A stretch of 34,240 nucleotides of DNA. Source: a virus. Positions within the stretch are counted from its first letter, which is position 1; every line of letters begins with the position of its first letter. The stretch covers positions 1 through 34,240 of the IMG/VR virus record IMGVR_UViG_3300028569_001399. The stretch is one strand, 5' to 3'. Both the position numbers and the translations under genes were made by a program. The notes beneath the pieces were generated by a model. It searched no databases. It was not told the origin of the DNA and saw only the letters and a list, made by a program, of their open reading frames with translations. Below, in pieces: positions 16,081-24,388 of this stretch.

Positions 16081-16481
16081 AATACTACAACATCAACAAA
16101 AACATCGAAAAAGGTCTGGGTCAATTCACCGACCATCGTGGCACTATCACTGACATGTTTTATGCCCGCAACATGAACCATGGTTGTATAATCACCAATC
16201 AACCAGGTGCTGTGCGAGGCAATCACTATCACAAGCTGACCACACAATATACCTTGGTGCTGTCAGGTACCTTGACCTACTACAGTCGAACAGTAGGCAG
16301 TGATGACCCTGTGCAGACATTTGTTGCAGGACACGGTGACATGATCATCAGTGAGCCTGGAGAGATACATGCCATGCGCACAGGTGAGCATGGTTGCACA
16401 TTCTTGGCCTTTGCCGAAGGTCCGCGTGGCGGCGAAGACTATGAATCAGACACCTACCGAGTGGACAGCATCATTCTATGA
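16077..16481 (+). CDS. Cupin sugar epimerase/isomerase-like protein (WxcM/FdtA type)
   Basis: A single 134-residue cupin with FTDHRG (17-22), GNHYHK (49-54) and PGEIHAMR (94-101), i.e. the two cupin motifs with His50, His52 and His98. Small cupins in sugar operons are dTDP-4-keto-6-deoxyhexose isomerases or 3,5-epimerases. The N-terminal LGQFTDHRGTITD resembles the RmlC/WxcM opening. It lies between the C-methyltransferase and an SDR, with ATGA overlaps on both sides. The exact reaction is not determined. Confidence 0.75.
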   Translation: MKYYNINKNIEKGLGQFTDHRGTITDMFYARNMNHGCIITNQPGAVRGNHYHKLTTQYTLVLSGTLTYYSRTVGSDDPVQTFVAGHGDMIISEPGEIHAMRTGEHGCTFLAFAEGPRGGEDYESDTYRVDSIIL

Positions 16482-17095
16482 AAAAACCAGTGGCCTTGAT
16501 ATTTGGTCATCGTGGCGGCATAGGTCTAGCCACTGCCAAAGCTCTCATAGCGCAAGGTCACAGGATCATACCTGTGGATCGTAGCATCATAGATTTTGAC
16601 AAGGCCAATGCAGATTCGCAGATATCCAGTGTGCTGATCAACGGCCAACCTGATGTCATAGTCAATTGTGCTGGTGTGTTTGAAAATGGTTACAACGTCA
16701 CTCACAGTCGCACCATGAACGTGAACTTTGGCAGCAACTGGAGCATAGTTAGGCATTATTTAGATCCAGTGAATCAGATCAGACCATGTCGCGTGATCAT
16801 GGTGGGCAGCAGTTGCTATGATCAGGGTCGTCAACTTTATCCCCTGTACAGTGCCAGCAAGGCTGCCTTGTACAATCTATGGGAAAGTGCCCGAGATGCC
16901 TTCGAGGACACAAACATCTGTATTGATCTGATCAATCCTGTGCGCACTCTAACCAAGATGGCAACAGCCAACAAGGCCATTGACCCCAGCTTGCGGTATC
17001 TCCGGCCCGAGCAAGTGGCTGATGCCATCACAAACTTGGTCACAAACAATGTGACCAGTAGCTGTATCAACATGACTTTTGAGGATGTGAAATGA
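16478..17095 (+). CDS. Short-chain dehydrogenase/reductase
   Basis: A 205-residue SDR with GHRGGIG (10-16), VNCAG (62-66), the Ser of MVGSS (108-112) and the catalytic YSASK (Tyr124, Lys128). All catalytic positions are present, in contrast with the paralog at 13359. It probably reduces a keto-sugar or oxidises a sugar hydroxyl in the same glycan pathway. ATGA overlaps link it to the cupin upstream and the short UDP-sugar dehydrogenase downstream. Confidence 0.8.
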   Translation: MKKPVALIFGHRGGIGLATAKALIAQGHRIIPVDRSIIDFDKANADSQISSVLINGQPDVIVNCAGVFENGYNVTHSRTMNVNFGSNWSIVRHYLDPVNQIRPCRVIMVGSSCYDQGRQLYPLYSASKAALYNLWESARDAFEDTNICIDLINPVRTLTKMATANKAIDPSLRYLRPEQVADAITNLVTNNVTSSCINMTFEDVK

Positions 17096-17865
17096 AAATA
17101 GGAATCGTAGGACGAGGCACTGTGGGCAGTGCTGTATTTGAAGGCCTGGAATATCTTGGACATGCCATGACATTCTTTGATCCCCGGCATGAGGGATCCA
17201 CCATGGCCGATGTGCTAGACACCGATGTAGTATTCGTCAGCGTGCCCACAGATCAAGCCGCCAACGGCGACTGTGATACCAGCATAGTAGACAATGTGGT
17301 GGCTGAACTAGCCATCAACAACTATGCGGGCTTGGTCGCAATCAAGAGCACAGTGATTCCTGGCACCACAGATCGACTACACAAGCAGTATCCTGGCCTG
17401 CGCCTGTGCATGGTACCCGAGTTCCTGAGAGCCAAAAGTGCCCTGGCTGACTTTGTTTACAATCATGACCTGTTGGTGGCGGGCACTTACAACCGTGAAG
17501 ATGCTGACCTAATCATCGAGCTACATGGCAGTTTTCCACAGCACGTGGCCCGAGTCACACCCACCGAAGCCGAAATAATCAAGTATTTCAACAATGTTCA
17601 TCATGCCATGAGTGTTACCTTTGCCAACATTGCTTATGACGTGTGTGGCAAGCTGGGGGCTAACTACATGAATGTATACAAGGCCATTGTCAAACGTGAA
17701 TGTTTCAATCCGGCCTACTTGATGGCCAATCCTAACATGCGTGGCTATGGTGGCCATTGCCTGCCCAAGGATACTGCAGCCTGGAACAACCTCATACAAA
17801 ATCTTGGTCTGCCATACACCATGATTGACAGCATCATACAAGACAACGAGAAAGTCAAACAATGA
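17092..17865 (+). CDS. UDP-glucose/GDP-mannose dehydrogenase family, lacking the C-terminal domain
   Basis: A 257-residue protein with the N-terminal NAD domain GRGTVG (7-12), the STVIPGTT segment (86-93) and the central domain ending in GYGGHCLPKD (218-227), which contains the catalytic Cys223 and Lys226. Full-length enzymes have about 400-450 residues; the C-terminal Rossmann domain that completes the UDP-sugar site is missing. The gene end is not random: it overlaps the next start by ATGA. It could pair with the full-length homologue at 20158, act on a smaller substrate, or be inactive. Normal reaction: NAD-dependent oxidation of the sugar C6 to a uronic acid. Confidence 0.8.
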   Translation: MKIGIVGRGTVGSAVFEGLEYLGHAMTFFDPRHEGSTMADVLDTDVVFVSVPTDQAANGDCDTSIVDNVVAELAINNYAGLVAIKSTVIPGTTDRLHKQYPGLRLCMVPEFLRAKSALADFVYNHDLLVAGTYNREDADLIIELHGSFPQHVARVTPTEAEIIKYFNNVHHAMSVTFANIAYDVCGKLGANYMNVYKAIVKRECFNPAYLMANPNMRGYGGHCLPKDTAAWNNLIQNLGLPYTMIDSIIQDNEKVKQ

Positions 17866-18770
17866 AAATTTTAGTCACAGGTGCCAGCGGTTTACTGGGC
17901 ACAGAAATCTGCCGCCAACTCAAACTAGACAAACGCAATATCGTCTGGGCCATGGACAATCACAGTCGCAGTGACAGTGTGCCGCCGTGCGATCGATTCC
18001 TGAGCACAGATCTCACTGCCGGCGACGAGGCCTATGCAGACCTACCAGTAGACTTTGACATGATCTATCACTATGGCGCCATCAACGGGACCCGTAACTT
18101 TTACGAGCGACCCAACGAGGTGTTGTGGAACAACATGGTAGGCGATTTCAACATATTTGAGTTTGCGGGCATGAACAAACGTCTCAAGAAACTGGTGTAT
18201 GCTTCCAGCAGTGAAGTGGTCAGTGATGACCCTACCAGTCCGGTGCCGGAGCAAGTTGATGTCAAGATTGCCAACATACACAATGCCCGTTGGAGTTATC
18301 GCCTGCCCAAAATCTGTGCAGAGAACTACTTGGTCAACAGTGACCTGCCCTATGTGATCCTGCGCTATTTCAACATCTATGGTGCCAACAGCAAGTCCGG
18401 ACATTTTTTGGCCGACCAGATTGCCAAGATCCAAAAGGAAGTGTTTGAAATCATTGGTGCCGAAGAAACTCGCAGTTTCTGTCATGTTGAAGATGCTGTC
18501 AGGGCCACCCTGTTCTGTGCTAGTAAAGTCAACCGACAAGTGGTCAACATTGGCAATGATCAGGAAATTACCATACGTGAGGCTGCTGAGGTCATAGCTC
18601 GTGCGCTGGGCAAAATCAAGCCCAAATGGAAGATCCTGCCCAGCAAGGCCGGAAGCACTGCTACTCGTCGACCCAATGTGGCCAAACTACAAGGCCTGAT
18701 GAAAGATTATCGACCCATGTCATTTGAACAGGGCATAACCAGGATACTCAAGCAAGTTGACAAGTCGTGA
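17862..18770 (+). CDS. NAD-dependent sugar epimerase/dehydratase
   Basis: A 302-residue extended SDR with GASGLLG (7-13), YHYGAINGT (69-77), ASSSE (114-118) and the YRLPK catalytic pair (Tyr146, Lys150), then LRYFNIYG, as in nucleotide-sugar epimerases. The family includes UDP-glucuronate decarboxylases and epimerases. A role downstream of the UDP-sugar dehydrogenase next door is likely but not proven. It is the last member of the coupled run from 13359; the promoter for the next unit overlaps its final codons. Confidence 0.82.
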   Translation: MKILVTGASGLLGTEICRQLKLDKRNIVWAMDNHSRSDSVPPCDRFLSTDLTAGDEAYADLPVDFDMIYHYGAINGTRNFYERPNEVLWNNMVGDFNIFEFAGMNKRLKKLVYASSSEVVSDDPTSPVPEQVDVKIANIHNARWSYRLPKICAENYLVNSDLPYVILRYFNIYGANSKSGHFLADQIAKIQKEVFEIIGAEETRSFCHVEDAVRATLFCASKVNRQVVNIGNDQEITIREAAEVIARALGKIKPKWKILPSKAGSTATRRPNVAKLQGLMKDYRPMSFEQGITRILKQVDKS

Positions 18771-18786
18771 CCCGTCAGTGTATAAT
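18757..18786 (+). promoter_or_regulatory. Consensus sigma70 promoter for the phosphoribosyltransferase
   Basis: TTGACA at 18757-18762, an 18-base spacer and TATAAT at 18781-18786. Predicted +1 is 18792-18793, on the ATG itself, and no Shine-Dalgarno is present. The -35 element lies inside the end of the preceding gene. Confidence 0.75.
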
Positions 18787-18791
18787 AACAC

Positions 18792-19304
18792 ATGAACAAA
18801 ATATACTATACATGGCGTGATGTTGAAAATCACACACAAGAAATCCTGCGCCAGATCCACGCAGATGCCTGGCGACCCGATTATGTGGTAGGACTCACCC
18901 GTGGAGGTTTGGTTCCAGCCAACTTGATCAGCCAGTATCTTGGTTGTAGGATGGAAACACTGAAAGTCAGCTTGCGAGATGACACAGAATGTGAAAGCAA
19001 CTTGTGGATGGCCGAAGATGCATTTGGACACGAAATGGATCAGCCAAAACGTATTCTCATCGTGGACGACATCAACGATACCGGTGCCACACTGAACTAC
19101 ATTCGTGAGGATTGGCCCAGTGGCTGTTTTCCCGACAATCCACGTTGGACAGAGGTTTGGGGATCAAATGTGCGTGTGGCTGTGCTGGTCGACAACGAAT
19201 CAAGCAAGTCGGAAATTCCTGTGAGTTACAGTGCAGTTGATATAAACAAAGCTGAACAAGATTCATGGATCGTATTTCCTTGGGAGGAATGGTGGCAAAG
19301 ATAA
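18792..19304 (+). CDS. Phosphoribosyltransferase (type I PRTase fold)
   Basis: A 170-residue protein with YVVGLTRGGLVPA (31-43), the usual PRTase strand-loop, and the PRPP-binding motif ILIVDDINDTGAT (88-100). The pattern is closest to xanthine/hypoxanthine-guanine phosphoribosyltransferases. It could salvage a purine or act on a deazapurine base or its analogue; lying directly upstream of queE makes a role in deazaguanine nucleotide formation possible. Its start seems to be leaderless (+1 at the ATG). Its end overlaps queE by 16 bases. Confidence 0.82.
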   Translation: MNKIYYTWRDVENHTQEILRQIHADAWRPDYVVGLTRGGLVPANLISQYLGCRMETLKVSLRDDTECESNLWMAEDAFGHEMDQPKRILIVDDINDTGATLNYIREDWPSGCFPDNPRWTEVWGSNVRVAVLVDNESSKSEIPVSYSAVDINKAEQDSWIVFPWEEWWQR

Positions 19305-20170
19305 AAGTTTCGGAAGTGTTTTACAGTCTACAAGGCGAAGGTCGCTTTGTGGGTGTTCCTAGTGTGTTTTTAAGGACCTATGGTTGCAACTTTACCTGTG
19401 CGGGATTTGGTTGTAAGCCAGGCGAAAAGAGCACAGGTGCCGACGATGTGGCCGAAGTAGTACACTTGTACAACAAGTTTGAAGAACTGCCTTTGGTAGA
19501 AACCGGCTGTGATTCGTATGCAAGTTGGCATCCAGCATTCAAACATCTAAGCCCCACACAGACCACAGAAGAACTGGTAGAACGCATGTTGGGCTTGACC
19601 CCCAACAACATGTGGCAACAGAACAATGGCAACGACGTGCATCTTGTGATCACCGGTGGTGAACCATTGTTGGGCTGGCAACGTGCCTACAGCGAGTTAT
19701 TGAGCCATCCCCGCATGGCCGATCTAAAGAACATAACATTTGAGACCAATGGCACCCAAGAACTACATGCGGATTTCCGTCACTTCCTGCTGGACTGGAC
19801 CTTGAATCCACGCTTGGGCAAGAAAGGTCCTGGAGCATTGACATTCAGTGTCAGTGCCAAGCTCAGTGCTTCAGGTGAATCCTGGGAAGATGCTATCTGT
19901 CCGGACATTGTGATGAGCTATGCTGACATTGGGCACACTTATTTGAAGTTTGTGGTTGAGACCGATGATCACATCGACGAAGCCATACGTGCCACTGACG
20001 CATATCGCCGTGCAGGATTTACGGGTCCTGTGTACTTGATGCCACAGGGCGGAGTAGTACAACCCTATGACAAAAATAAAAAACGCATAGCAGACATCTG
20101 CTGTGCGCAGGGCTGGAACTACAGTCCCAGATTGCACGTTGACCTATGGGGCAATGGATGGGGCAAATAA
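19289..20170 (+). CDS. queE: 7-carboxy-7-deazaguanine synthase-like radical SAM enzyme
   Basis: QueE rearranges 6-carboxy-tetrahydropterin to 7-carboxy-7-deazaguanine. In this 293-residue protein FYSLQGEGRFVGVPSVFLR (11-29) is a hallmark opening. The cluster cysteines are unusual: GCNFTCAGFGC gives Cys33, Cys37 and Cys42 (CX3CX4C) instead of the common CX3CX2C. Another conserved-looking Cys is at 74 in TGCDSYASW. VITGGEPLLGWQ is the SAM-contacting GGEP motif, and FETNGTQ follows. I start it at ATG 19289; a GGGAGG lies just upstream, so GTG 19292 is also possible, and 19265 would be longer. It overlaps the PRTase and the next gene. Confidence 0.85.
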   Translation: MVAKIKVSEVFYSLQGEGRFVGVPSVFLRTYGCNFTCAGFGCKPGEKSTGADDVAEVVHLYNKFEELPLVETGCDSYASWHPAFKHLSPTQTTEELVERMLGLTPNNMWQQNNGNDVHLVITGGEPLLGWQRAYSELLSHPRMADLKNITFETNGTQELHADFRHFLLDWTLNPRLGKKGPGALTFSVSAKLSASGESWEDAICPDIVMSYADIGHTYLKFVVETDDHIDEAIRATDAYRRAGFTGPVYLMPQGGVVQPYDKNKKRIADICCAQGWNYSPRLHVDLWGNGWGK

Positions 20171-21408
20171 TCAACATAGGTTTCATAGGACTGGGCAAAC
20201 TGGGCATGGATGCCGCAGAAGTGTTTGCTGAACACTACACAGTTCGAGGTTATGACCTTGTGCCAAGAACATCTGACACAGTGCAGATCTGTGACATACA
20301 ACAAGTCATACAGGCCAGTGACTGGGTATTTGTTGCAGTTCCTACACCACACTTGCAAGGCTATGATGGCAGTGTACCCAGCAGCCACATGCCTCCCAGA
20401 GATTTCATACATGAAGCAGTGGCGGACAGCCTGATAAAGATCAATCATTACGCTACCACTGCCAAAAAGGTAGTGTTGATCAGTACAGTGTTGCCTGGTA
20501 CCACCCGACGCAGTTTTGCTGGCTTGCTGAACAAACAACATCAATTCCTGTACAATCCATATTTGATTGCCATGGGCAGTGTAAAATGGGACATGGTCAA
20601 TCCCGAAATGATCATGATTGGCACAGAACATGGTGACCGCACAGAACTAGCAGAAGAGTTAGTAGAACTTTATCAGCCCATGGTGCAAAACAACCCCAGA
20701 TACGAGATCGGCACCTGGGAAGAGTGCGAAGCAATTAAAATATTTTACAACACATTTATTTCAGCCAAGGTTGGCTTGGCCAACATGATACAGGACTTTG
20801 CCCAGCGCATAGGCAACATCAATGTAGATGTGGTTACCAACGCTCTGGCACGTAGCACTCAACGTATAATGGGACCCAAGTACATGACCGCAGGCATGGG
20901 CGATGCCGGAGCTTGCCATCCCAGAGACAACATAGCCCTGCGTTGGTTGGCTGCAGAATATGACCTAGGCTATGACATGTTTGACACCATCATGCAGGCT
21001 CGAGAACAACAGGCACGCAATCTGGCTGAGTTTTTGATCGCCCAGGCAACTAAGCACGATCTACCCATAGTCATACACGGCAAGGCCTACAAGCCCGACG
21101 TGCCTTATTGCATCGGCAGTTACAGTACCTTGATTGGACACTACATCACGCAAGCAGGTCATCCGGTTCGATATGTTGATCCCTTGGCCGACGACCCTGC
21201 GGATGTGGTCGTTGACTTTGATAAATCCGCTGTGGTATTGATGGCACACAATCGTTCAGTGACCTATGACTATGTTGCCGGAGATCATGCCGACCGTTTT
21301 TATTACAACATCCAACCAGGCAGCGTGATCGTGGATCCCTGGCGCAGATTGCCGGTCGACATGCCGGGCATGACTGTGCTACACTATGGAAACACCAGAA
21401 GATCATGA
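20158..21408 (+). CDS. UDP-glucose/GDP-mannose dehydrogenase family protein, full length
   Basis: A 416-residue protein with an NAD-binding GLGKLG (11-16), VAVPTP (59-64), STVLPGTT (109-116) and a catalytic region GDAGACHPRDN (248-258) containing Cys253; the usual Lys two residues further is Arg256. The C-terminal domain (GKAYKPDVPY onwards) is present. It oxidises a nucleotide sugar to the uronic acid form. It overlaps the end of queE by 13 bases at the chosen start (20158; 20146 is possible). It is a diverged paralog of the short protein at 17092. Confidence 0.8.
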   Translation: MGQIINIGFIGLGKLGMDAAEVFAEHYTVRGYDLVPRTSDTVQICDIQQVIQASDWVFVAVPTPHLQGYDGSVPSSHMPPRDFIHEAVADSLIKINHYATTAKKVVLISTVLPGTTRRSFAGLLNKQHQFLYNPYLIAMGSVKWDMVNPEMIMIGTEHGDRTELAEELVELYQPMVQNNPRYEIGTWEECEAIKIFYNTFISAKVGLANMIQDFAQRIGNINVDVVTNALARSTQRIMGPKYMTAGMGDAGACHPRDNIALRWLAAEYDLGYDMFDTIMQAREQQARNLAEFLIAQATKHDLPIVIHGKAYKPDVPYCIGSYSTLIGHYITQAGHPVRYVDPLADDPADVVVDFDKSAVVLMAHNRSVTYDYVAGDHADRFYYNIQPGSVIVDPWRRLPVDMPGMTVLHYGNTRRS

Positions 21409-21623
21409 GTCCCATACCCGGCATGGATGATGGCATTTTTTACATACATGCTGAATGGCAGTTGTGCAGGATCATGTGGCCACGTCGCTGTGAAATCTCT
21501 GGCCGTAGATTATGGCCGGGCACCCTGGTGTATAGAGGTCGTGCAGCGCAATATGGAACATCAGTGGTCGAATATCGGTGGCATGACCAAAAAGAGCACT
21601 TGTTGTGGCAACTAAAGGAGTAA
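21405..21623 (+). CDS. Small hypothetical protein
   Basis: 72 residues, rich in Trp, Arg and Tyr, with two Cys; no motif recognised. The start is supported by the ATGA overlap with the dehydrogenase stop, and the stop comes 2 bases before the next ATG. Another frame over the same stretch is open (21427-21615) but lacks coupling. The Trp/Arg richness could fit a small DNA- or membrane-associated protein; this is not evidence. Confidence 0.5.
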   Translation: MSPIPGMDDGIFYIHAEWQLCRIMWPRRCEISGRRLWPGTLVYRGRAAQYGTSVVEYRWHDQKEHLLWQLKE

Positions 21624-21625
21624 CT

Positions 21626-22018
21626 ATGAAATTTTTTGACCAAATAAAAAAACAGTTTACAAAGAAAAAACCAAAAGAGGCGGTCTTGCCTCGTGCGCCC
21701 CGGATAGAGAAATCTGCCAAGGACCTGGCCACCGAACGTGGTGAACCCTATGTGGCCATGCTCAGCATGGAAGTGGATCCAGAAAATCTGCACCAAGGCA
21801 GTTTTGAACTGGACTGGAATGAAAAGTTTGTGGCCAATCTTGTCAGAGCCGGCTACCAGATGCGACCCGATGATACCGACAACGACATTGTGGATCGTTG
21901 GTTCCAGGCCGTGTGCCGCAACGTTGTGCTAGAAACCTGGGAACAGGAGCAGGCCATGAATCCCAATCGTGTGGTCAAGACACGTGACATCGGAGATGGT
22001 CGTAGCGAAGTGTCATGA
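21626..22018 (+). CDS. Conserved T4-like phage protein, unknown function
   Basis: A 130-residue protein: a Lys-rich N-terminus (about 1-35) followed by an acidic globular part with VAMLSMEVDPENLHQGSF, FELDWNEKFVANL and DIVDRWFQAVCRNVVLE. From memory a similar protein with the FELDWN/IVD.WF pattern is conserved in T4-like cyanophages. A strong Shine-Dalgarno (AAAGGAG) 6 bases before the ATG at 21626 rules out the longer open frame from 21605. Ends in ATGA overlap with the SGNH gene. Confidence 0.72.
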   Translation: MKFFDQIKKQFTKKKPKEAVLPRAPRIEKSAKDLATERGEPYVAMLSMEVDPENLHQGSFELDWNEKFVANLVRAGYQMRPDDTDNDIVDRWFQAVCRNVVLETWEQEQAMNPNRVVKTRDIGDGRSEVS

Positions 22019-22644
22019 TCCTGTATGTCAACGGTGATAGCCATAGCCAGGGTGTGGGAGTACAGATTGACGAAAGTTATCCGGTAATTATAGCAAAAGA
22101 ATTTGGACTAGACATCGTCAATGAAGCACAGTCCGGGGCCAGCAATGCCAGAATCTTGCGTATCAGCAAAGAGTATCTGGTATCTCAACAAACTCCAGAT
22201 TTGATTGTTATTGGCTGGAGCACCTGGGAACGTGAAGAATGGCAATATGAAAATACCTACTACAATGTTAACAGTTCTGGACACGACCCATTGCCAAAAA
22301 TTCTCGAGCATTCTTATAAAAAATGGGTGATAGAACAAACACCCGAAATATTAAATAAAAAATCGTTACACTGGCACAAAGAAATTTTTCAATTTCACAA
22401 AGAACTGCTACAAAAAAACATCAAACATATTTTTTTTAACTGCATGTACAACTTTTTCCAAATTGAAGATAAGTTAGATTGGGACATGAATTTTATTGGG
22501 CCGTATGACAACGATTCCAGTTATTACTGGTGGTTGACTCAGCAAGGTTATGAAAGTGACAAATGGTATCATTTTAGGGCCAGCGGTCATCAAGCCTGGG
22601 GCGATAGATTAATAAGTTATATAAAAGAACACAAACTGTTATGA
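22015..22644 (+). CDS. SGNH/GDSL-like hydrolase, copy 1
   Basis: A 209-residue protein with block I NGDSHSQG (6-13), block III GASN (41-44), and a C-terminal HFRASGHQAW carrying the catalytic His of block V. The GDSH opening puts a Ser in the nucleophile position. SGNH proteins are esterases or acyltransferases and, in glycan clusters, add or remove O-acetyl groups. It shares the segments WSTWEREEW, IKHIFFN and IGPYD with the next gene (22641), so the two are tandem duplicates. Base composition is more A+T-rich than its neighbours in the middle of the gene. Confidence 0.72.
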   Translation: MILYVNGDSHSQGVGVQIDESYPVIIAKEFGLDIVNEAQSGASNARILRISKEYLVSQQTPDLIVIGWSTWEREEWQYENTYYNVNSSGHDPLPKILEHSYKKWVIEQTPEILNKKSLHWHKEIFQFHKELLQKNIKHIFFNCMYNFFQIEDKLDWDMNFIGPYDNDSSYYWWLTQQGYESDKWYHFRASGHQAWGDRLISYIKEHKLL

Positions 22645-23342
22645 TACTATTTGTCAACGGCGACAGCCACACCGCGGCTGCAGAAGCGGTGAATCCGCAT
22701 GCCTTTGCTGAAGACGATGCAGACTTGGCTTATCTGGGTAGGACGCCACATCCGGCCAACTTGGCCGTCAGCTGGGGACGCAGACTCAGTGAAACACTCA
22801 AGACCGGATTCCATTGTGCGGCCGAAAGTGCCAGCTCCAATACACGCATCCTGCGCACCACACGTGACTGGTTGGGTCAACAAGTGACCTACAACGATCT
22901 GCTTTTGATCATACAATGGAGCACCTGGGAGCGTGAAGAATGGTTGCACAATGGCGTGTATTATCAAGTGGGTTCAAGTGGCATCGACGACGTTCCGCAG
23001 GCACTGCAAGAAAAATACCGCGATTTTGTCATTGGCACAGATTGGATACAAAAAACCGAACAAGCCCACAAGGAGATTTGGAAATTCCACCAAGAACTAG
23101 TCGATCAAGATATCAAGCATATTTTCTTCAATGGCAACAATGATTTTTCACAGATAACCGATCAACACAATTGGAGCAACAGTTATATTGGACCCTATGA
23201 TCCCGGATCAACCTATGATGCCATAATACGTGCTCGGGGTATCGACACTGTTGCACCCAATAGTTGGCATTTTGGACGCGATGGACATGCGGTTTTTCAT
23301 AGATTTTTATTGAATCATATCATGAGCAATGGGTTTATCTGA
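22641..23342 (+). CDS. SGNH/GDSL-like hydrolase, copy 2
   Basis: A 233-residue tandem paralog of 22015, with NGDSHTAAAEAV (6-17) at the start, ASSNTRIL as block III, WSTWEREEW, IKHIFFN, YIGPYD, and HFGRDGHAVFHRF near the C-terminus. It has an insertion after block I (an NPHAFAEDD region) that the first copy lacks. Likely a sugar O-acetyl esterase or transferase, by family and context. ATGA links it to copy 1. The promoter for rnh begins immediately after its stop. Confidence 0.72.
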   Translation: MILFVNGDSHTAAAEAVNPHAFAEDDADLAYLGRTPHPANLAVSWGRRLSETLKTGFHCAAESASSNTRILRTTRDWLGQQVTYNDLLLIIQWSTWEREEWLHNGVYYQVGSSGIDDVPQALQEKYRDFVIGTDWIQKTEQAHKEIWKFHQELVDQDIKHIFFNGNNDFSQITDQHNWSNSYIGPYDPGSTYDAIIRARGIDTVAPNSWHFGRDGHAVFHRFLLNHIMSNGFI

Positions 23343-23371
23343 TTGACTTCTGTCCAGCATCATGTTATAAT
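23343..23371 (+). promoter_or_regulatory. Sigma70 promoter for RNase H
   Basis: TTGACT at 23343-23348, a 17-base spacer and TATAAT at 23366-23371 with TGT before it. The predicted +1 is 23378, the A of the rnh ATG. No Shine-Dalgarno precedes the ATG. Confidence 0.8.
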
Positions 23372-23377
23372 TGCTGT

Positions 23378-24388
23378 ATGAAATATGTTCTCGTAGATAC
23401 TGCCAATCTTTTCTTCCGTGCCCGACACGGAGCATTCCGTGCCAGTGATACCTGGGAAAAAGTGGGTTTTGCCCTGCACGTCACGCTGATGGCTGCAAAC
23501 AAAATGGCCCGGCGTTTTGAAGCTGATCACATGGTGTTTGCCTTGGAAGGCCGTAGCTGGCGCAAGGACATGTACAAACCCTACAAAAACAACCGTGCAG
23601 TGGCACGTCAAGCACTGACCGAAGCGGAACTAGAAGAAGACAAAATGTTCTGGGAAACTTATGATAGTCTGACTAAATACTTGAGTGAAAAAACTAACTG
23701 TAGTGTGATACGCTGTGCTACAGCCGAAGGCGACGACATCATAGCTCGCTGGATCGCACTACATCCTCATGATGAACATGTTGTAGTCAGCAGTGATACC
23801 GATTTTGTTCAGCTGGTAGCTGCCAATGTCAAACAGTACAACGGAATCACCGACGAACTAATCACAGTAGAAGGAATATTCGATGCCAAAGGAAAAGCTG
23901 TCATCGATAAGAAGTCTAAAGAACCTAAGCAAGTACCCGATCCAGAATGGCTTCTGTTTGAAAAGTGCATGCGTGGAGACTCATCGGACAATGTGTTCTC
24001 TGCTTACCCCGGTGTCAGAACTAAGGGCACTAAGAACAAGGTTGGCCTACAGGAAGCATTTGAGGACCGCGCCAAACAAGGCTATGCCTGGAACAACTTG
24101 ATGTTGCAACGCTGGATGGATCCCGATGGTGTGGAACACCGTGTGCTGGATGACTATGAACGCAACAGGACCTTGATTGATCTCACCGCACAGCCAACGT
24201 CAGTACGTGACGAAGTAGATCGTTGCATCAGAGAACAAATCAGTCACAAGGATGTGGGCCAAGTGGGTGTGCGATTCATGCAGTTCTGTGGCAAGTATGA
24301 ACTGAACAAGTGTTCTGAATCAGCTGACAGTTTTGGTCGATGGATGAATGAAACATACAAAGGAGTACTCGATGACGTTAGTAGCTAA
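23378..24388 (+). CDS. rnh: T4-type RNase H / 5'-3' exonuclease
   Basis: A 336-residue protein (T4 RNase H has 305). VDTANLFFRARHG (6-18) has the first metal Asp7; EGDD (117-120) and SSDTDF (138-143) are the acidic clusters of the FEN-1/RNase H family; GDSSDNVFSAYPGV (200-213) is the helix-3-turn-helix DNA-binding element. In T4 this enzyme removes RNA primers during lagging-strand synthesis. No downstream Met could serve as start without losing the first motif, so the ATG at 23378 is firm even though the promoter predicts a leaderless message. The 3' end overlaps the next gene by 17 bases. Confidence 0.88.
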   Translation: MKYVLVDTANLFFRARHGAFRASDTWEKVGFALHVTLMAANKMARRFEADHMVFALEGRSWRKDMYKPYKNNRAVARQALTEAELEEDKMFWETYDSLTKYLSEKTNCSVIRCATAEGDDIIARWIALHPHDEHVVVSSDTDFVQLVAANVKQYNGITDELITVEGIFDAKGKAVIDKKSKEPKQVPDPEWLLFEKCMRGDSSDNVFSAYPGVRTKGTKNKVGLQEAFEDRAKQGYAWNNLMLQRWMDPDGVEHRVLDDYERNRTLIDLTAQPTSVRDEVDRCIREQISHKDVGQVGVRFMQFCGKYELNKCSESADSFGRWMNETYKGVLDDVSS

